64,000 bases of DNA from Diospyros lotus (GCF_014633365.1 NC_068347.1:17506433-17570432); one strand, 5' to 3'; numbered from the stretch's first letter, positions 22,901-37,900 are shown. Made by a program: numbers and translations. Notes: generated by a model not told the origin, from the letters alone.

Positions 22901-25900
22901 TTGAAAAAAAAGTTAGAAGTAAGCCATGTGTTTCCTAATTTTTACAACATGGTTATGTTGTTTTCATGTGTTTTGTCTTATGTGATTCTTTCCTGCCTCA
23001 TGTGTTTGAGGTGGTGTTTTTCGTCCTTATTTTTGCCTTGCGTTGGCTTGTGATGTAGTTATGTTCTCTGCTCGGGGTATGCCCCAACTGTGTTTGTAGT
23101 CGCTCTTGCGCTTGTTGTTTGTTCTTTATAATTCATATTTACAGAAAAAAAAAAGAATATAAAGCAATTTAGGTATGACAATACTAGAGATTTTTTTAAT
23201 CAATCTCTATCTATTTTCTTTCAACAAAAAGGATTTATTCATGATACTTCTTGTCCCTACACTCCTCAACAGAATGGGGTGGCCGAGAGGAAAAATGGTC
23301 ATCTTCTGGCTGTTATTTGAGCGCTTCTTTTTCACCATAATGTCCCTCAACATCATTGGGGAGAAACAACTCTAACAACCACCTTTCTTATCAACAGATT
23401 GCCATCTAAAACACTAGAATATCATAGTCCTATTCAACTATTGATAAGTCATTTTCCTGACTTTCATGTGGCTAGTAATTGGCAGCCCAAGATATTTGAG
23501 TGCACGGCCTATGTTCATGTTCCAACAACCAATAAAGGGAAGCTAGATCCTCCTACCTTAAAGTGTGTTTATTGGATATTCACCTACATAAAAAGGTTAT
23601 CAATGTTATCACCCTCCTTCAAAGAAATTTTTTGCATCTACCGATGTTACCTTTGCTGAAAATGAATCCTACTTTAGATCATCAAATATTCAAGAACAAA
23701 ATCAAACCTTAGCTAACAGGGATTCTTCTTTTATTCTTTCTGACCCTAATCTGTTATCCTTGAACCCATCTTATAAATGGAAGGACTAGGCAAGCATGAC
23801 ACCTGAGGAAGTTTCACCATCTACTCCTTGGCCTCTACAGGTATACTCAAGGAGAAAGAAACTCGAATCTGACCTTATGCAAGCCCCAACATCCACTACA
23901 AGTCCCATAAGTCCTAAAGTCTCTACAGGTAACACTGACAATTCTGCCACCATTTCAGAGCCATCACTAGGTATCTCCTCAACCAACTCTCTTGATATGA
24001 GCCCTATAAAACCTACTAAACCCACCGTTCAGTTAGATACCTATGATCTTGATTGGCCCATTGCACTTAGAAAAGAAACCAGAACTTGTACCAAACATCC
24101 GTTACACCTATTTCTTTCCTTTTCTAAGCTATCACCTACCCATAAAGCCTTTCGTACCAGCTTGCATACTATTCCTATTCAATTTTTTTTTTCTAAAACC
24201 ATAGGGAATAAGAATTGGAAGGATGCCATGGAAACTGAGATGGCAGCCCTAGAAAAAAACCAGACTTGGGATTTGGTAAAATTGCCTAAAGGAAAGCATC
24301 CAATGGGTTGTAAATGAGTTTATACTGTGAAATATAAGTTTGATGGATCTCTAGATCGGTACAAAGCAAGGTTGCTGTCATAGACCAAGGGTATAGCTGT
24401 AATTAGAAGGTATAATGGCAGAATTGTAATAATCCAGTAGGGGATCATTCAAATGGTGCGCGCCTGGTTTCCTAACTGCTGCGCCAAGCTGTGTAATCCT
24501 TCTATAAATACAGATAAGTTGAGGATGGGGAGGCATGTGAGGATTATTCCATGGTTTCCTTTCCCTCTCATTTCTCCATTCACACTTCTCTCGCCCAATT
24601 CTTAATCTCTCTCTCTCAATCTCTCCCTCTAAATTCTTCCCGCCTAAACCATTCCCTTCCAAAATTACGGAAGGCAACCCCTCTTTAGATCTGAGCCTGA
24701 CAATTGGTATCAGAGTCAGCGACCTGGCAGTAGTGATGATCGACGGAACGCGAGCGAAGCAGATGGAAATTAGACTGGACGCAATCGAGTTGGGATTGCA
24801 ACAACACCAAGAGCAAGTGGATGATAGATTGGAGACGATGGAGTTAGGAATTTGGAACACTCAGGAAGAGATCCACCGAAGTAGATCAAAATACACGACC
24901 GCCTTAGATCGTGCCATGAATGAAATTCGAGAAGAATTCTCCAGACTCAGTCAGCAACTGACGGCAGCTTTGAGCATGTTTGCTTGGCAGCCGAATGTCA
25001 GTTTACCAACGGATTTTCCCCCAAGGTCAACGTCGGCACCAATCCTGACTGCACCGGTGACTAGATTGCGACCTCAAGAACCAACGGAAGTGGAAGAGGG
25101 TGCACATTAGAGGTGTTATGGGGGTATCAATTCAGCTCAACCGAGTTTGAGGATGGAGATTTCGGCCTTCGATCGGGACAGACCGAGGTGGTGGATACGC
25201 CGATGTGAACGTGTGTTTTATCAACATCGAATCGCAGAAGGTGATAAGGTATGTATGGCTACTTCCTGCTTAGATGATGTGGCGGATGCGTGGTTCCAAA
25301 ATTGGAGTCATGGAAGGTTGGATTTGAGTTGGCCGGAGTTTGTTAACCAATTGTGCAGAAGGTTTGGAGAGAAGACCAGATCTGATGTAATTGAGGAGTT
25401 TAACAAATTGAAACAGAATGGAACAGTAGAGGAATACCAAACCAGATTTGAAGAATTGAGGTCCTTACTCTCATTGTCTCAACCTTACCTAGATGAGGAG
25501 TATTTTGTTTCGAGTTTTATCAGTGGGCTAGAAGAGTTAATTAGACCGACTGTTAAGATGTTGTACCCCACCACGGTGGCACAAGCAGCTGAACAAGCTC
25601 GATTACATGAGCTATCGATGGAAACTTTTGCTAGGAGACATAGGTTGTCGTCCAAAAATAGCAGGGAGGATCACACCTACAGGGGGTATCACAGGGGAAA
25701 TAATTTCCAAGGGCCGAGAGGAGGACCTACCAATAAAGTTCCCCAACCTATGGTACAACCAAGAAACCTAATGGTGGACTAAAAGCGACAATTAGGCCTA
25801 TGTTTTTGTTGTGGTGAAAAGTATGGACAAGGTCACCAGTGTAAGAAACTCCTCCTTACTATGGAAGGTCAGGAGGAAGTAGAGGAGGAGGAAGCTGGTA

Positions 25901-28900
25901 TTGGCGGAAATGAAGATGTGCCTGAGGAAAACAAAGGGGGTGAGATCTCAATGCATGCCTTGCAGGGCCAAGCAGCGGGAAAGGTCATTAAGGTGAAAGG
26001 GGTGGCCCGGAAAAGGAAGATAGTAGTGTTGATAGACAATGGCAACACACATAGTTTCCTAGATGAGACAACAGCCCACAATCTACAGTGCGACCTACAA
26101 GAGACTCCCCCTCTGTCAGTCCTAATAGCTGATGGGACCAAAATGGTAAGCCAACTCAGATGTTTGGGTTTCAAGTGGCTAATGAGTGGGCGAGAATTCT
26201 TGGCAGATTTGAGAATACTCAAGTTGGGAGGGTGCCATGTTGTGTTGGGGGTAGACTGGATGAAGACAACAAGCCCCTTAGTGTTGATTTTAATACTCTG
26301 GAAGTGACCTTTAACTTGGAGGGCCAACAAGTTACTCTACATGGAAGTCAAGAAACGGGGGAGTGTAGGGTTGTTTCAGGGAAACGAATTCAGAAGTTGC
26401 TGGAACAGGGAAGTACCACCATGGGACAGTTGCACTCAATTTATGCTATGGACGTGGGGTTAATGACAAGTGGAGAATAGAAGTTTGCTGCACCGAGGAA
26501 CACTTCCTTGGTAATAAAGGACAGTAAGGTACACCTTCCTTTACCCATTCACAATTTGCCAATGGAATTTGAGGATCTGTTCGCCACCCCCCAAACCCTG
26601 CCACCCCATTAAATCCTTGATCATTCCATTCACCTTAAACCCAACAGTGAACCAGTCAATTTAAAGGCCTATCGATATTCTCCTATACAAAAGGCAGAAA
26701 TAGAAAAACTTATAAGAGAAATGTTGTCCAAAAACTTGATACAACCAAGCCAAAGCCCATATGCCTCACCAGTCCTCCTAGTAAAAAAAAAAGATGGCAC
26801 TTGGAGGTTTTGTGTGGATTATAGGCAACTCAACTCACTAACCATCAAGAACCAATTCCCTATACCCATTATTAAAGACCTCTTAGATGAATTAACAGGC
26901 GCATCCATTTTTTCTAAGCTTGACTTGACCTTCGGATACCATCAAATCCGAATGAACCCAGCCGATTGCCCTAAAACCGCTTTTAGAACCCATCAAGGGC
27001 ATTATGAATTCTTGGTAATGCCCTTTGGCCTCACCAATGCGCCTGCAACCTTCCAAGTATTGATGAACCACATTTTTGCTCCCTATTTGCACAAATTCGT
27101 TTTGGTTTTTTTCAATGACATCCTCATTTATAGTACTACCTTAGACCAGCATTTATCCCACCTCAAACTGGCATTTCAGATCCTTAGATTCCATAAGCTG
27201 TATGTGAAAAGGTCTAAATGCTCATTCGCAGAAGGGAAGGTTGAATACTTGGGTCATATCATATCTGGCCAAGGAGTTAGTACTGATCCTCACAAAATTA
27301 AAGCTATGAAGGCCTGGCCCCGGCCAAAAACCCTAAAGGAACTAAGAGGCTTTCTAGGCCTTATTGGGTATTATAGGCGCTTCATAAAAGGGTATGGTAT
27401 GATTAGCAAGCCAATGACCACGCTGCTTAAGAAAAATAATTTCGGTTGGGGACCGGGAGCAGAGGAAGCGTTTGAATCCCTTAAAGCAGCCATGTCGCAA
27501 GACCCAACACTGGCTCCACCCGATTTTTCCAAGGAGTTTATTCTGGAAACGGATGCGTGTGACACTGGTATAGGGGCAGTGCTTAGCCAAGAAGGGCGAC
27601 CAGTGGCCTATCTAAGTCAAACATTGGCCCCCAGACACCTGGGCCTAAGTATATATGACAACGAGTTGTTGGCAATTTTAATGGCTGTGGAGAAATGGAG
27701 ATATTACTTAGAGGGTAAGAAATTCACCATTAAGACAGACCATGAGAGTCTCAAATTCTTATCCCAACAAAGGGTACATAACCAGTTACAGAGAAAGGGG
27801 ATTACCAAACTCGTGGGATTTGACTTCATCATTTTATACCGCCAAGGGAAGGAAAACAGGGCAGTCGATGCTCTGTCACGGAGAGATGTGCCAGCCGCTT
27901 GTCAGGCCATTTCGGCCTTGGTTTCAGATTGGGTGTAAGACATTACCCACAGCTATGACCAGACTCCTTAGATCGAAGAGCTACTCACCAAGCTTTCTGT
28001 ACAGGCCACTAATGATCCTAACTACCAATTAAAAGGGGGATTATTGAGGTTCCAAAACAGAGAGGTGATTAGGGAAGACGAACTGTTGAAAAAGAAGATA
28101 CTTCAAAGCTTGCATGACTCCCCCATCGGTGGGCATTCAGGGCTTAATGTGACCTATCGGCGGGTACAACAACTTTTTTACTGGAAGGGGTTAAAAAAGG
28201 ATGTAACCAAATTTGTCATGGAATGCACTACCTGTCAAAGGTGCAAACATGAGAAAATTCCTTATCCAAGCCTCCTTCAACCTTTGGAAATACCTTCACA
28301 AGCCTGGGAACTGATTTCAATGGACTTTATTGAAGACTTACCAAAATTTGAAGGTGTTGACACTCTTTTGGTGGTAGTAGACAAGTTGACTAAATTCAGC
28401 TACTTCCTCATGTTGGCTCACCCGTTCACAGCCACTGAAGTCACGAGGAAACTAATGGATTCAGTATTCAAAATACATGGGTTGCCTAAGGCGGTAATTT
28501 CTGATCGTGATAAGGTATTTACAAGCCAGTTTTGGAAGTCATTATTTCAAGGGCTCGGCATTAAGCTTCATCTCTCTTCTGCCTACCATCCTGAGACAGA
28601 TGGACAGACCAAAAGAGTCAACTAATGTCTCGAGACTTATCTTAGATGCTTGTGTGTTTCCAAACCAAGAAGTTGGAGTCGATGGGTAGCTCTTGCCCAA
28701 TGGTGGTATAACACCAACTACCATACAGCACATAAAAGAACTCCTTTCGAAGCTTTGTTTGGGTATCTGCCACCCATCATTCTTGCTGTAATGCACTATT
28801 CTCCTCAGGAAACATCCGCCAATCAGTACCTAAAGGACAAACAAGAAGCCCTACTAACTATTAAGCAGGAATTGACCCTAGCCAAACAACAGATGAAATA

Positions 28901-31900
28901 GTTGGCGGATAAGCATCGAACAGAGAGACAATTTGAGGAAGGAACTGAGGTCTACTTAAAGGTAAAACGGTTCCAACAACACCTTTTCCACAAGGGACCA
29001 ATCTCTAAACTCAGTCCTAAATTCTATGGGCCATTCAAGATTGTGGCAAAGGTGGGTCCTGTCGCCTATCGTCTCCAGTTGCCTGAGGGCGTGGGCCTTC
29101 ATCCAGTGTTCCACGTTTCCCTTCTGAAGAGATCCATTGGACCAGCTGACAGCTCCAGCAGTACACTGCCCACTCCCCTTGAAGACATCGAGACTGAAAG
29201 AAAACCAGTGGCAGTGCTGGACAAACAAGTGGTTTACCATGACAAGGCTCCATTGACTCAAGTCCTAGTGCAATGGTCTCACCTACATCCGGATAACGCC
29301 TCATGAGAATATCTCCCTGAACTTCTGCAACGTTTTCCTAGAATGACAAGTCTACTGTAATTTCTTGGGGACAAGAAAGGTTTTAAGGGGAGGGAATTGT
29401 CATAGACCAAAGGTATAGCTGTAATTAGAAGGTATAATGGTAGAATTGTAATAATCCGGTAGGGGATAATTCAAATGGTGCGCGCATGGGCTGGTTTCCT
29501 AACTGTCACGCCAAGCTGTGTAATCCTTCTATAAATACAGATAAGTTGAGGATGAGGAGGCATGTGAGGATTATTCCACGGTTTCCTTTCCCTCTCATTT
29601 CTCCATTCACACTTCTCTCGCCCAATTCTTAATCTCTCCCTCTAAATTCTTCCCGCCTAAACCATTCCCTTCCAGAATTATGGAAGGCAACCCCTCTTCA
29701 GATCCGAGCCTGACAGTTGCTTGCCAAGGGATATACACAAGTGTATGGGGTAGACTATTTGGACACATTTGCATCGGTGGCTAAACTAAATACCGTTAGA
29801 GTCCTCCTTTTTTTGGCTGCTAACCTAGGTTGGCCATTGCACCAATTTGACAAAAAAAAATGCATTTTTGCATGGTAGCCTAGAGGAAGAGGTATATATG
29901 GAAAAGTCATTAAGTTATGGGACAGCCACACAAGGGTCGGTTGTATGCAAACTAAAAAAAGCCCCGTATGGATTGAAATAGTCCCTATGGGCTTGGTTTG
30001 GGAGATTTACGAGTGTTATGTTTGGCATGGGGTATAGACAAAGCCAAGGAGACCATACACTTTTTATTCAACACTTGGCCACAGGGGGAGTAACTATATT
30101 AATTGTGTATGTAGATGATATTGTTGTTATTGGCAAAAATAAAGAAGGTATGGCTCAATTAAAAGAGTGTCTGTTAAAGGAGTTCGAAATCAAAGATTTG
30201 AGGAGATTAAAATATTTCTTGGGAATAGAGGTGGCTCATTCTAAAGAAGGCATATTCATATCCCAGCAAAAATATGTGGTGGATCTCTTAAAAGAAATTG
30301 GATTGCTAGGCTGCAAAGTAAGTGACACACCCATTTAACTAAATCATAAATTGGGAGAAGCACTAGAAGAAAATATGGTTGACAAGGCAGCTTATCAGAG
30401 GCTGGTTGGGAAGCTAATATATCTAGCCCATACTTTGCCAGATATAGCCCATGTTGTAGGAGTGGTTAGTCAATTTATGCACAACCCAATAGAAGTCCAT
30501 CTTAAAGTTGTGTATCAGATACTCCATTATCTAAAAGGGGCACCTGGGAGAGGTATTTTGTTCAAAAAGGGAGAAGCTATGACCCTTGAAGCCCATGCAG
30601 ATGTTGACTATGCAGGCTCTGTTGTAGATAAAAGATCCACTTCTGGCTATTGTACTATGTTGGGAGGCAATTTGGTGACATAGAGGAACAAAAAGCAAAA
30701 CATTGTGGCTAGGTCAAGTGCCGAGCCATAATTTCGATCCATAGCTCTAAGTGTGTGTGATTTGTTATGGCTAAAAATTCTTCTAAATGATCTCAGGATT
30801 GAGTGGACCATGCCTATGAAGCTCTATTGTGACAAGAAGTCAGAAATCAAAATCACTCATAACCCTGTTCAACACAATAGGACAAAGCACATTGAAGTAG
30901 ATAGGCACTTTATCAAGGAGAAATTGGACAGCGGGCTAATATGCACACTACCATACATCTCATCACAAGATTAGTTAGCAGATATGCTAACTAAGGGCCT
31001 GCCTACACTAGTGTTTAACTAGATGATGAGCAAGATTGGGATGCAAGACATACACGCCTAATCTTGAGGGGGAGTGTTGGCAACTAGGATTTCCCTTGGT
31101 AACAGGTGATGACAGCTAGGGTTTGGTTCCTAACTTGGGAAAGATGACGGCTGGTATTGATGGAAGGTTTCAATCAGTGTTAATTGATTGACGATTAATT
31201 GATTGTATATACTTTCTAAAAGTAGAATTGTATCTTCTAGATTAGTATATGTTTCCTAATTTGGTTGTATCCTAAAATTGTATAGTTCCTAATCTAGATT
31301 TAGAATTCTTTCCAAAGCTAATTTTAGTAACTTCCTAATCTTGTAAAGAGTCTTGTATAAATCAAGCTTTACCCATGTATCCTAAAAGGGTTGTAGTATC
31401 CCAGGCTTAGCTTAGTTATTTGTTCATCTGTCATGGCCTTAATCTGAGAGGGTCTGAGCTTTAGGTACACTTTTTCTCCCATTGAAAACTCCCTTTCACT
31501 CCTTCCCTTGTCCGCCTGTTGCTTCATTTTGTTCTGCTCCATGGCCAGATCTCTTTTTAGTTGTTGGAGAACCTCCTGCCTTTGCTGGAGGTGGTCATCC
31601 ATTGCTACAACATTAGTAAACTCCTGGGGCACTGGTAGTAGGGGGGTTTTGTATCCAAAGAGGGCCTCAAACAGTGACATCCGGATGGAGCTGTGGTGGT
31701 TGGAGTTGTACCACCACTGGGCTAAAGCCAACCACTTATGCCAATTCTTAGGTTGTTGGAAACTTAGGCACCTTAGGTAATTCTCTAGGCATTGGTTAAC
31801 TCTCTTGGTCTGCCCATCTGTTTAAGGGTGGTAGGCAAACGACATGCTAAGCTTGGTCCTACAGACTTCTGTAATGTCTACCAAAAAAGACTGGTGAATA

Positions 31901-34900
31901 CCTTGTCTCGGTCTAAGATGATAGTTCTAGGAACCCCATGCAGCTTGATCAAGGAACACCCTAGCAACCTCCTGGGTGGTGTAAGGATGAGATAGGCCGA
32001 GGAAGTGGGCAAACTTCGTGAACCTATCGACCACCACCAATATGCAGTCTCTACCCTCTAACTTGGGCATCCCTTTAATAAATCCATGGACACACTCTCC
32101 CAAGCTTGTCCTGGAATGCCTAAGGGTTGTAATAACCCAGGTGCGACCATAGTTTCAAACTTGCACCTTCTGCAAGTGTCACAAGTCATTACAAATTTGA
32201 TCACTGCCTCCTTCAATTTGGGCCAAAAGAAGAGTTGCCTTACCTTGTGGTAAGTATTTTGAATCCTCGAGTGTCCTCCCAAGGGAAACCCATGTAGGGC
32301 CTGGAGGATCTTCTCCTTAGCCTACGGGCAGTCTCCAATCACTATCCTCCCCTTATACCGTAGCACCCCATTCTATAGTGTGTATCCCCTTTTGCTATTA
32401 GGATCTAACACCAACTGCTCCAGAGTCCCTCTGATCTGCTCATCTGAGTCATAACTACTGGCCACCTCTTGGTACCACTCTGGTATTAATGCAGTAATGG
32501 ATGCTACCTCTCCTTTTCCTGAAACCGAGATAGGGCATCTGCCACCACATTGTCCTTCTCTTTCTTATATTGTATAATGTAATCAAGACCCATCAACTTA
32601 GCCATACCTTTCTTTTGTAGTTGTGTTTGGAGTTTCTATTACAGTAGGTACTTTAAACTCTGGTGGTCAGTCTCGATCACGAATTGGCCACCCTCTAGAT
32701 AGTGTCTCCACTTCTCTACCGCCATTAAGAGTACCACAAACTCCTTCTCATAGATAAAAAATCCCTCATGCCTTGGAGCCAATGCTTGGCTAAGGAAGGT
32801 TATGGGCCTACCTTCCTGTGTTAATACACCCCCCACACCATTATCACACGTATCAGTCTCTACCACAAAAGTCTTGTTGAAGTCTGGTTGCCCCAAAACC
32901 GAGGCCTCGCTCATGGCTTGCTTCAACTGCCCAAAGGCTACCTCAGCTTCCAGTTCCCATCTAAACCCTTCCTTCTTCAACAACTGTGTTAGTGGCCTAC
33001 TTATCACTCCATATCCCTTCACAAACCTCATGTAGTACTATGTCAAGCCTAGGAATCCCCTTAAGGCTTTGAGAGTGGTAGGTCTTGGCCATGCCTGCAT
33101 GGCTGCCACTTTGTTTGGGTCAGTGCTAACCCCTACACTAGAGATAACATATCCTAGGTATTCGACATGCCTTTGAGCAAATGAACACTTTGACTTCTTA
33201 ATGTACAACTAGTTGACTCTAAGGATCACAAAAGTAGCCTTTAAGTGTGTAAGGTGTTGGTCAAAAGTGCGGCTATACACCAGTATGTCATCAAAAAACA
33301 CAAGGATAAAGCTTCTTAGGTGCGGTTCAAATATTTGGTTCATTAGGAATTGGAAAGTGGCTGGGGCGTTGGTAAGGCCCAAGGGCATTACTAAGAATTC
33401 GTAATGACCTTGGTGGGTTTGAAATGTAGTCTTATGGATGTCTTGTGGGCTCATTCTAATCTGGTGATAGCCTGCTTTGAGATCGAGTTTGGAAAAGATA
33501 GTAGCATCCCTTAGTTCATCTAGGAGATCTTCAATGAAGGGAATAGGAAATTTTTCTTTGACAGTCATGGCATTCAACTGTCAGTAATCCACACTGAAGC
33601 GCCATGAGCCGTCCTTCTTTTTGACTAATAGCACAAGGGATGCAAAGGGGCTGTGGCTGGGCTGAATTAGAGAGTGTTACAACATTTCTTTGACCATCCT
33701 CTCTATTTCTATTTTCTGTGTTGGGGGGTAACAATAGGCTCGGGCATTACAAGGTTCAGATTGAGGCTTTAGGCTAATGGAGTGGTGTGGGATCAGGGTG
33801 GAGGTAAGGTTTTAGGCTTTTTAAATAGATCATCATATTCAACCAAGAGTAAATTGAGCAAGTCAAGTTGGTTTACCTCCCATGTCTACTAGGGTGGACT
33901 GCTGACAACCAGCATCAGCTCACTCCTTACTCCTCCTCTTCTTCTTCCAATGCTTGGATAGAGAAGAGCTGGGCCACCATGTTCATCTTTTGCTTGAGGA
34001 TCCTCTATAGCCGTCTCCTGTAATCATCTTACACATTCCCACTTCCTTGTTGCCCACCAATGCCATCCTTCTCCCTTCCTTTCCAAATGTCACCTCCATT
34101 CTATTGAAATCAAAGCATATGGGACTCACATGCTTCATCCAATTCATGCCCAAAACTATATCACATCCCCCCAAGTTGAGCAGCTTGAGATTTGCCTTGA
34201 AGTTTTCTCCCTGTATTGCCTAACAGCAGGCCGATTTACTCACCACTTTGCTTTTGTTTGCCACAGTCACCGTGAGAGGTTGTGTGTTGATCAGGGGACA
34301 CTTCAACCTCTTGGCAATCCCTTCATCTAAAAAACTATGGGTGATCCTACTATCTATGAGGATTATCAACTTGTATTCCTCCACTCTCCCTTCCACCTTA
34401 ATAATCTTATTATTGTCTAACCCTCTCAAAGCATGCAATGAAATCTCACCATTATCTTCCTCTCCTTCTTCAGGTGCCTCAATTATTTCTTCCTCCTCCA
34501 CATTCTCCTCTTCACATTCCAGTAGAAGTAATTACTTCTTACATTGGTGCCCGGGGAAATACCTATCCCCACATTTGAAGCAAAGGTTAGCCAGCCTCCT
34601 ATGCTCTATCAACCTATCCCCATGTGTTTTAGGGGCCGGGAGGGGTAAGCTCTTCATCCCCTACACTCCTCTGAAAACCTCCCTTCCTTGATTCTTCCAA
34701 ATGGGGTCAACACATTGTGTGTTCCTCCTCTGTTCATCAGCCTCTGCTTCTTCATAAGCGCTTCCACTATTAGCTCATGTAACCTTACACTGTCGGTGGC
34801 ATGCTTGAGGGTCTTTGGTTGTAGGACTTTCACCATAGGCCTTAACTCTTCATTCAGTTCACTTATAAAGCTAGAGATAAAATAAGCCTCCGTGAGGTAA

Positions 34901-37900
34901 GGATTATGGCTGAGCATCAATGCCTTTAACTCCTCAAACCTTCTCTGATAATCTGCCATTGATCCCCCTTGTCAAATCTTGTTAAACTCTTCCACAACAT
35001 CGGCCATCCCTCTTTCTCCAAACCTCTCACATAATTCCTCTGCGAACTCAGCCCAATGGCATTCCTCCTTCACCTTGGCCCATCCTTGGTACCAATCATC
35101 CCCGACATCATTGAGATAAGCTACAGCTAGAGCCACCGTTTGCTACTCAAGAACCCCATACCACTCAAGGGCTCTCTCACACCTCCTAATCCACCATCTA
35201 GGGGTGTTACCATCAAGCATGAGGATATCCAATTTTGGCATAGGAATCCCCGAGTGGCCTTGGCCTCCAATTACCCCCTGCCTCCTTCCTACTGCATTTT
35301 CTCCCATTTCCACCGGCTCCTCTTCAATTTTAGAGGCCCTCGGCCTCCTTTGACTCATCCCCTGTCCAGGAAGAATCAGATCCACCCTTTCTCTAGGAGG
35401 GAAGTCTAGGGATAGACTTACCGAATGTTACCTAGCAAACATTACCATAAACCCCTGCACCTGCTCCCTAATCTGCACTCCCACTTCATCATGTATGTGA
35501 GTAACCTCTTCTCGAATCTAATTGACCGCTCCATCCAACTTGCGATCAATGGAGATGATTGCCTTGTGATTGCGATTGGATCCGAGATCCAATTGATCCA
35601 CTCTCGCTTGCAGCTCCTACACCATAGAACCAAATTGTTGTAGTTGCATCTCCATGTTCTTCATCCGCGTACCTCCGCTATCTTTCAGAATTCACCATGA
35701 TCGGAATTGGCCAGGACCAGCTCTGATACCAAATTGTTAGAGCTTAATGATTTGACGTAGGAATTCTCAAGATTTTCTTGAGAGTTATGGGAAATAGAAC
35801 GGAGAGCAAGAGATAGAATTAGGGGGAAAGAACGAGAGAATTGAGGGGGAGAGATAACAAAGAATTGGAGGGAGAGAATTCCAAATTGGAAGTGATTTCA
35901 TTCATGCCTCTCATCAGGTGAGATCAGTCTTATTTATACTGATCTCCCCACAATCAAATGGGAAATCTCCCACCCAAATGAACAACTTGCATCCTAACTA
36001 CCCAGCGCCACTTGCAACAAGCATGTGTGCGTTTCCCTTTTCCCTCCTAATTTCTCAAATTACAATCAATTATTTAGGTAGTACATGACATAAACCTGTA
36101 AGGAATTAGATGATGAAGCTTGTAAATGATCAAAACTATAGGTTCTGAATTCACATTAATCTTCTCATAAACTTGATTAAGCAGATGGTTTGAGAAAATG
36201 TCCCAACCACTAAATGATGAAGTATCAAAGATTCTTGTTAAAACTAAAGCACTGTCGGTACCCAATAACTCACTCAAATACTCACCGAATCAACCACAAT
36301 ATATACACAAATTAAAAAGTAAAAGAAAGATAGAATTGAAATAAAAAAGATTAAACCACAAGTCTTGCACACCAATTTTACCCTGGTTCATGCCACGAAA
36401 ATGGCACTACATCCAACAACTCCACAGAGAGAACAATCCCCTAAGAATGAAAGAAATCAGTACAATGAATCACTCGCCCTCTTTTACAACCCGAGTACAA
36501 TTCTCTCAAAAGACTCCAAGAACTATCCTTCTCACAGCTCTCTCTCTTTATCACAGCACTCGTACAAGAGAATGAAATGATTTCTGATTGATGATCACAA
36601 CTAATCCCTTGCCCTCATATTTATAAACTATGGGGCGGACCAACCTAGGGACATAATCGACTCTACAAAGTCTAAACTATTCCTAGTATATTTAGTTAAT
36701 TACAAAAACATCTTGCACATTAATTGCCACTCAATCATCATCATAAACTCCTCTAATTTCTTCCGAGCTTCCAGCACACTTAACTCAAGCAAAACATCAA
36801 CAAATCTCCACCATTTTGCCTCGAGTAAAACCTGGAACTTTTTCATTCTTGTTTTGCTCTCCCTGGAAACTTGAAAAATGATCAATCAAACAACATAAAA
36901 TTGTAACAACCTTAAACAATGATACAGTTTGTACATGGGAACAACTTTAGTGAATATGTCAGGTGTATTATCATTACCTGCAACTTTAATCAGATCAATC
37001 TCCTTCTTCTCAAGAATTTCTCTTATAAAATGGTACCTAATGTCAATATGTTTAGTCCTCTCATGGTGGCTTTGATTTTTAGCCATGTGTATAGCACTTT
37101 GATTGTCACACTTTAGAATAACCTTCACATTATTTCCTAGGAGCTCACTAACTAAACCTTTCAACCACAATGACTCTTTAATAGCCTTGATCACTGCTGT
37201 ATACTCTGATTCAGTAGTTGAAAGTGCCACAACTGGTTGAAGATTAGTCTTCCAACTAATTGTTGAGTTCTGTGAAACTTAATTAAATTCATTGACTATA
37301 CACCTATATATATATATATATACAAATACAATGGGCCATGGGCCATGGGCTCTAACATAGGATTAACCCTAGACTATAACCACATAACTCAACACTCCCC
37401 CTCAAGCTGGAGCATATATATCATATGCACCAAGTTTGCTACAAATATACTCAATTCAAGGACCCTTGAGAGACTTAGTGAAGACATCTGCTAACTGATC
37501 ATTGGAATTGACAAAATCTGTGGTAATACAGCCAGATAAAATCTTCTCTCGAATAAAGTGACAATCTATCTCGATATGTTTGGTCCTCTCATGAAAGACT
37601 GGATTGGAAGCAATATGTAATGCAGCTTGATTGTTGCAAATTAATCTCATCTGTGATATCTCCCTAAACTTGAGCTCCTGAAGCAATTGTTTTAACCAAA
37701 TAAATTCACACGTTGCCAAAGCCATAGCACGATATTCTACTTTTGCACTCGACCTAGCAACAACCTCCTGCTTCTTACTTTTCCAAGATACTAGGTTTCT
37801 TCCAACCAGAACACAATATCCTGAAGTAGACCGTTTATCAAAAAGAGAAATTACCCAATCAGCATCAGAATATCCGACCACTTGAGTATGACCTTGTCCT

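Larger units (their letters stand above)
24376..29715 (+). mobile_element. Ty3/gypsy element 2, complete, target duplication GTTGC
   Basis: LTRs at 24376-24702 and 29398-29715, TG...CA ends, GTTGC at 24371-24375 and 29716-29720. Primer site TGGTATCAGAG at 24705-24715 and purine tract TTTTAAGGGGAGGGAA at 29381-29396. Encodes gag, protease, RT-RNase H, integrase and a chromodomain-like tail, about 5.3 kb in all. By eye about 13 substitutions separate the LTRs (about 4 percent), plus small indels. Short LTRs and small size recall the Reina-like chromoviruses, an inference only. Stops in gag and integrase, and an altered RT active site, indicate it is inactive. Confidence 0.93.
20648..31377 (+). 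mobile_element. Ty1/copia element 1 (with nested gypsy)
   Basis: 5' LTR 20648-20981, primer site, gag-protease-integrase-RT-RNase H in plus orientation, purine tract TTGAGGGGGAG (31064-31074), and an incomplete 3' LTR 31075-31377. A gypsy element (24376-29715) splits the RT. Element size without that insert is about 5.4 kb. The LTRs differ at roughly 20 of about 300 positions plus small indels. The end is cut at 31377, and the remaining LTR bases were not found elsewhere in the window. Confidence 0.88.
31378..36064 (-). mobile_element. Ty3/gypsy element 3, truncated at its 3' end
   Basis: Minus-strand order: 5' LTR (36064-35735), primer site TGGTATCAGAGC (35731-35720), gag (about 35640-34530), protease (34501-34220), RT (33734-33209), RNase H (33031-32639), integrase (32282-31369). 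The reading stops in the integrase C-terminus at the junction with the copia LTR. No 3' LTR is present. It is related to element 2 but more decayed. Confidence 0.85.
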
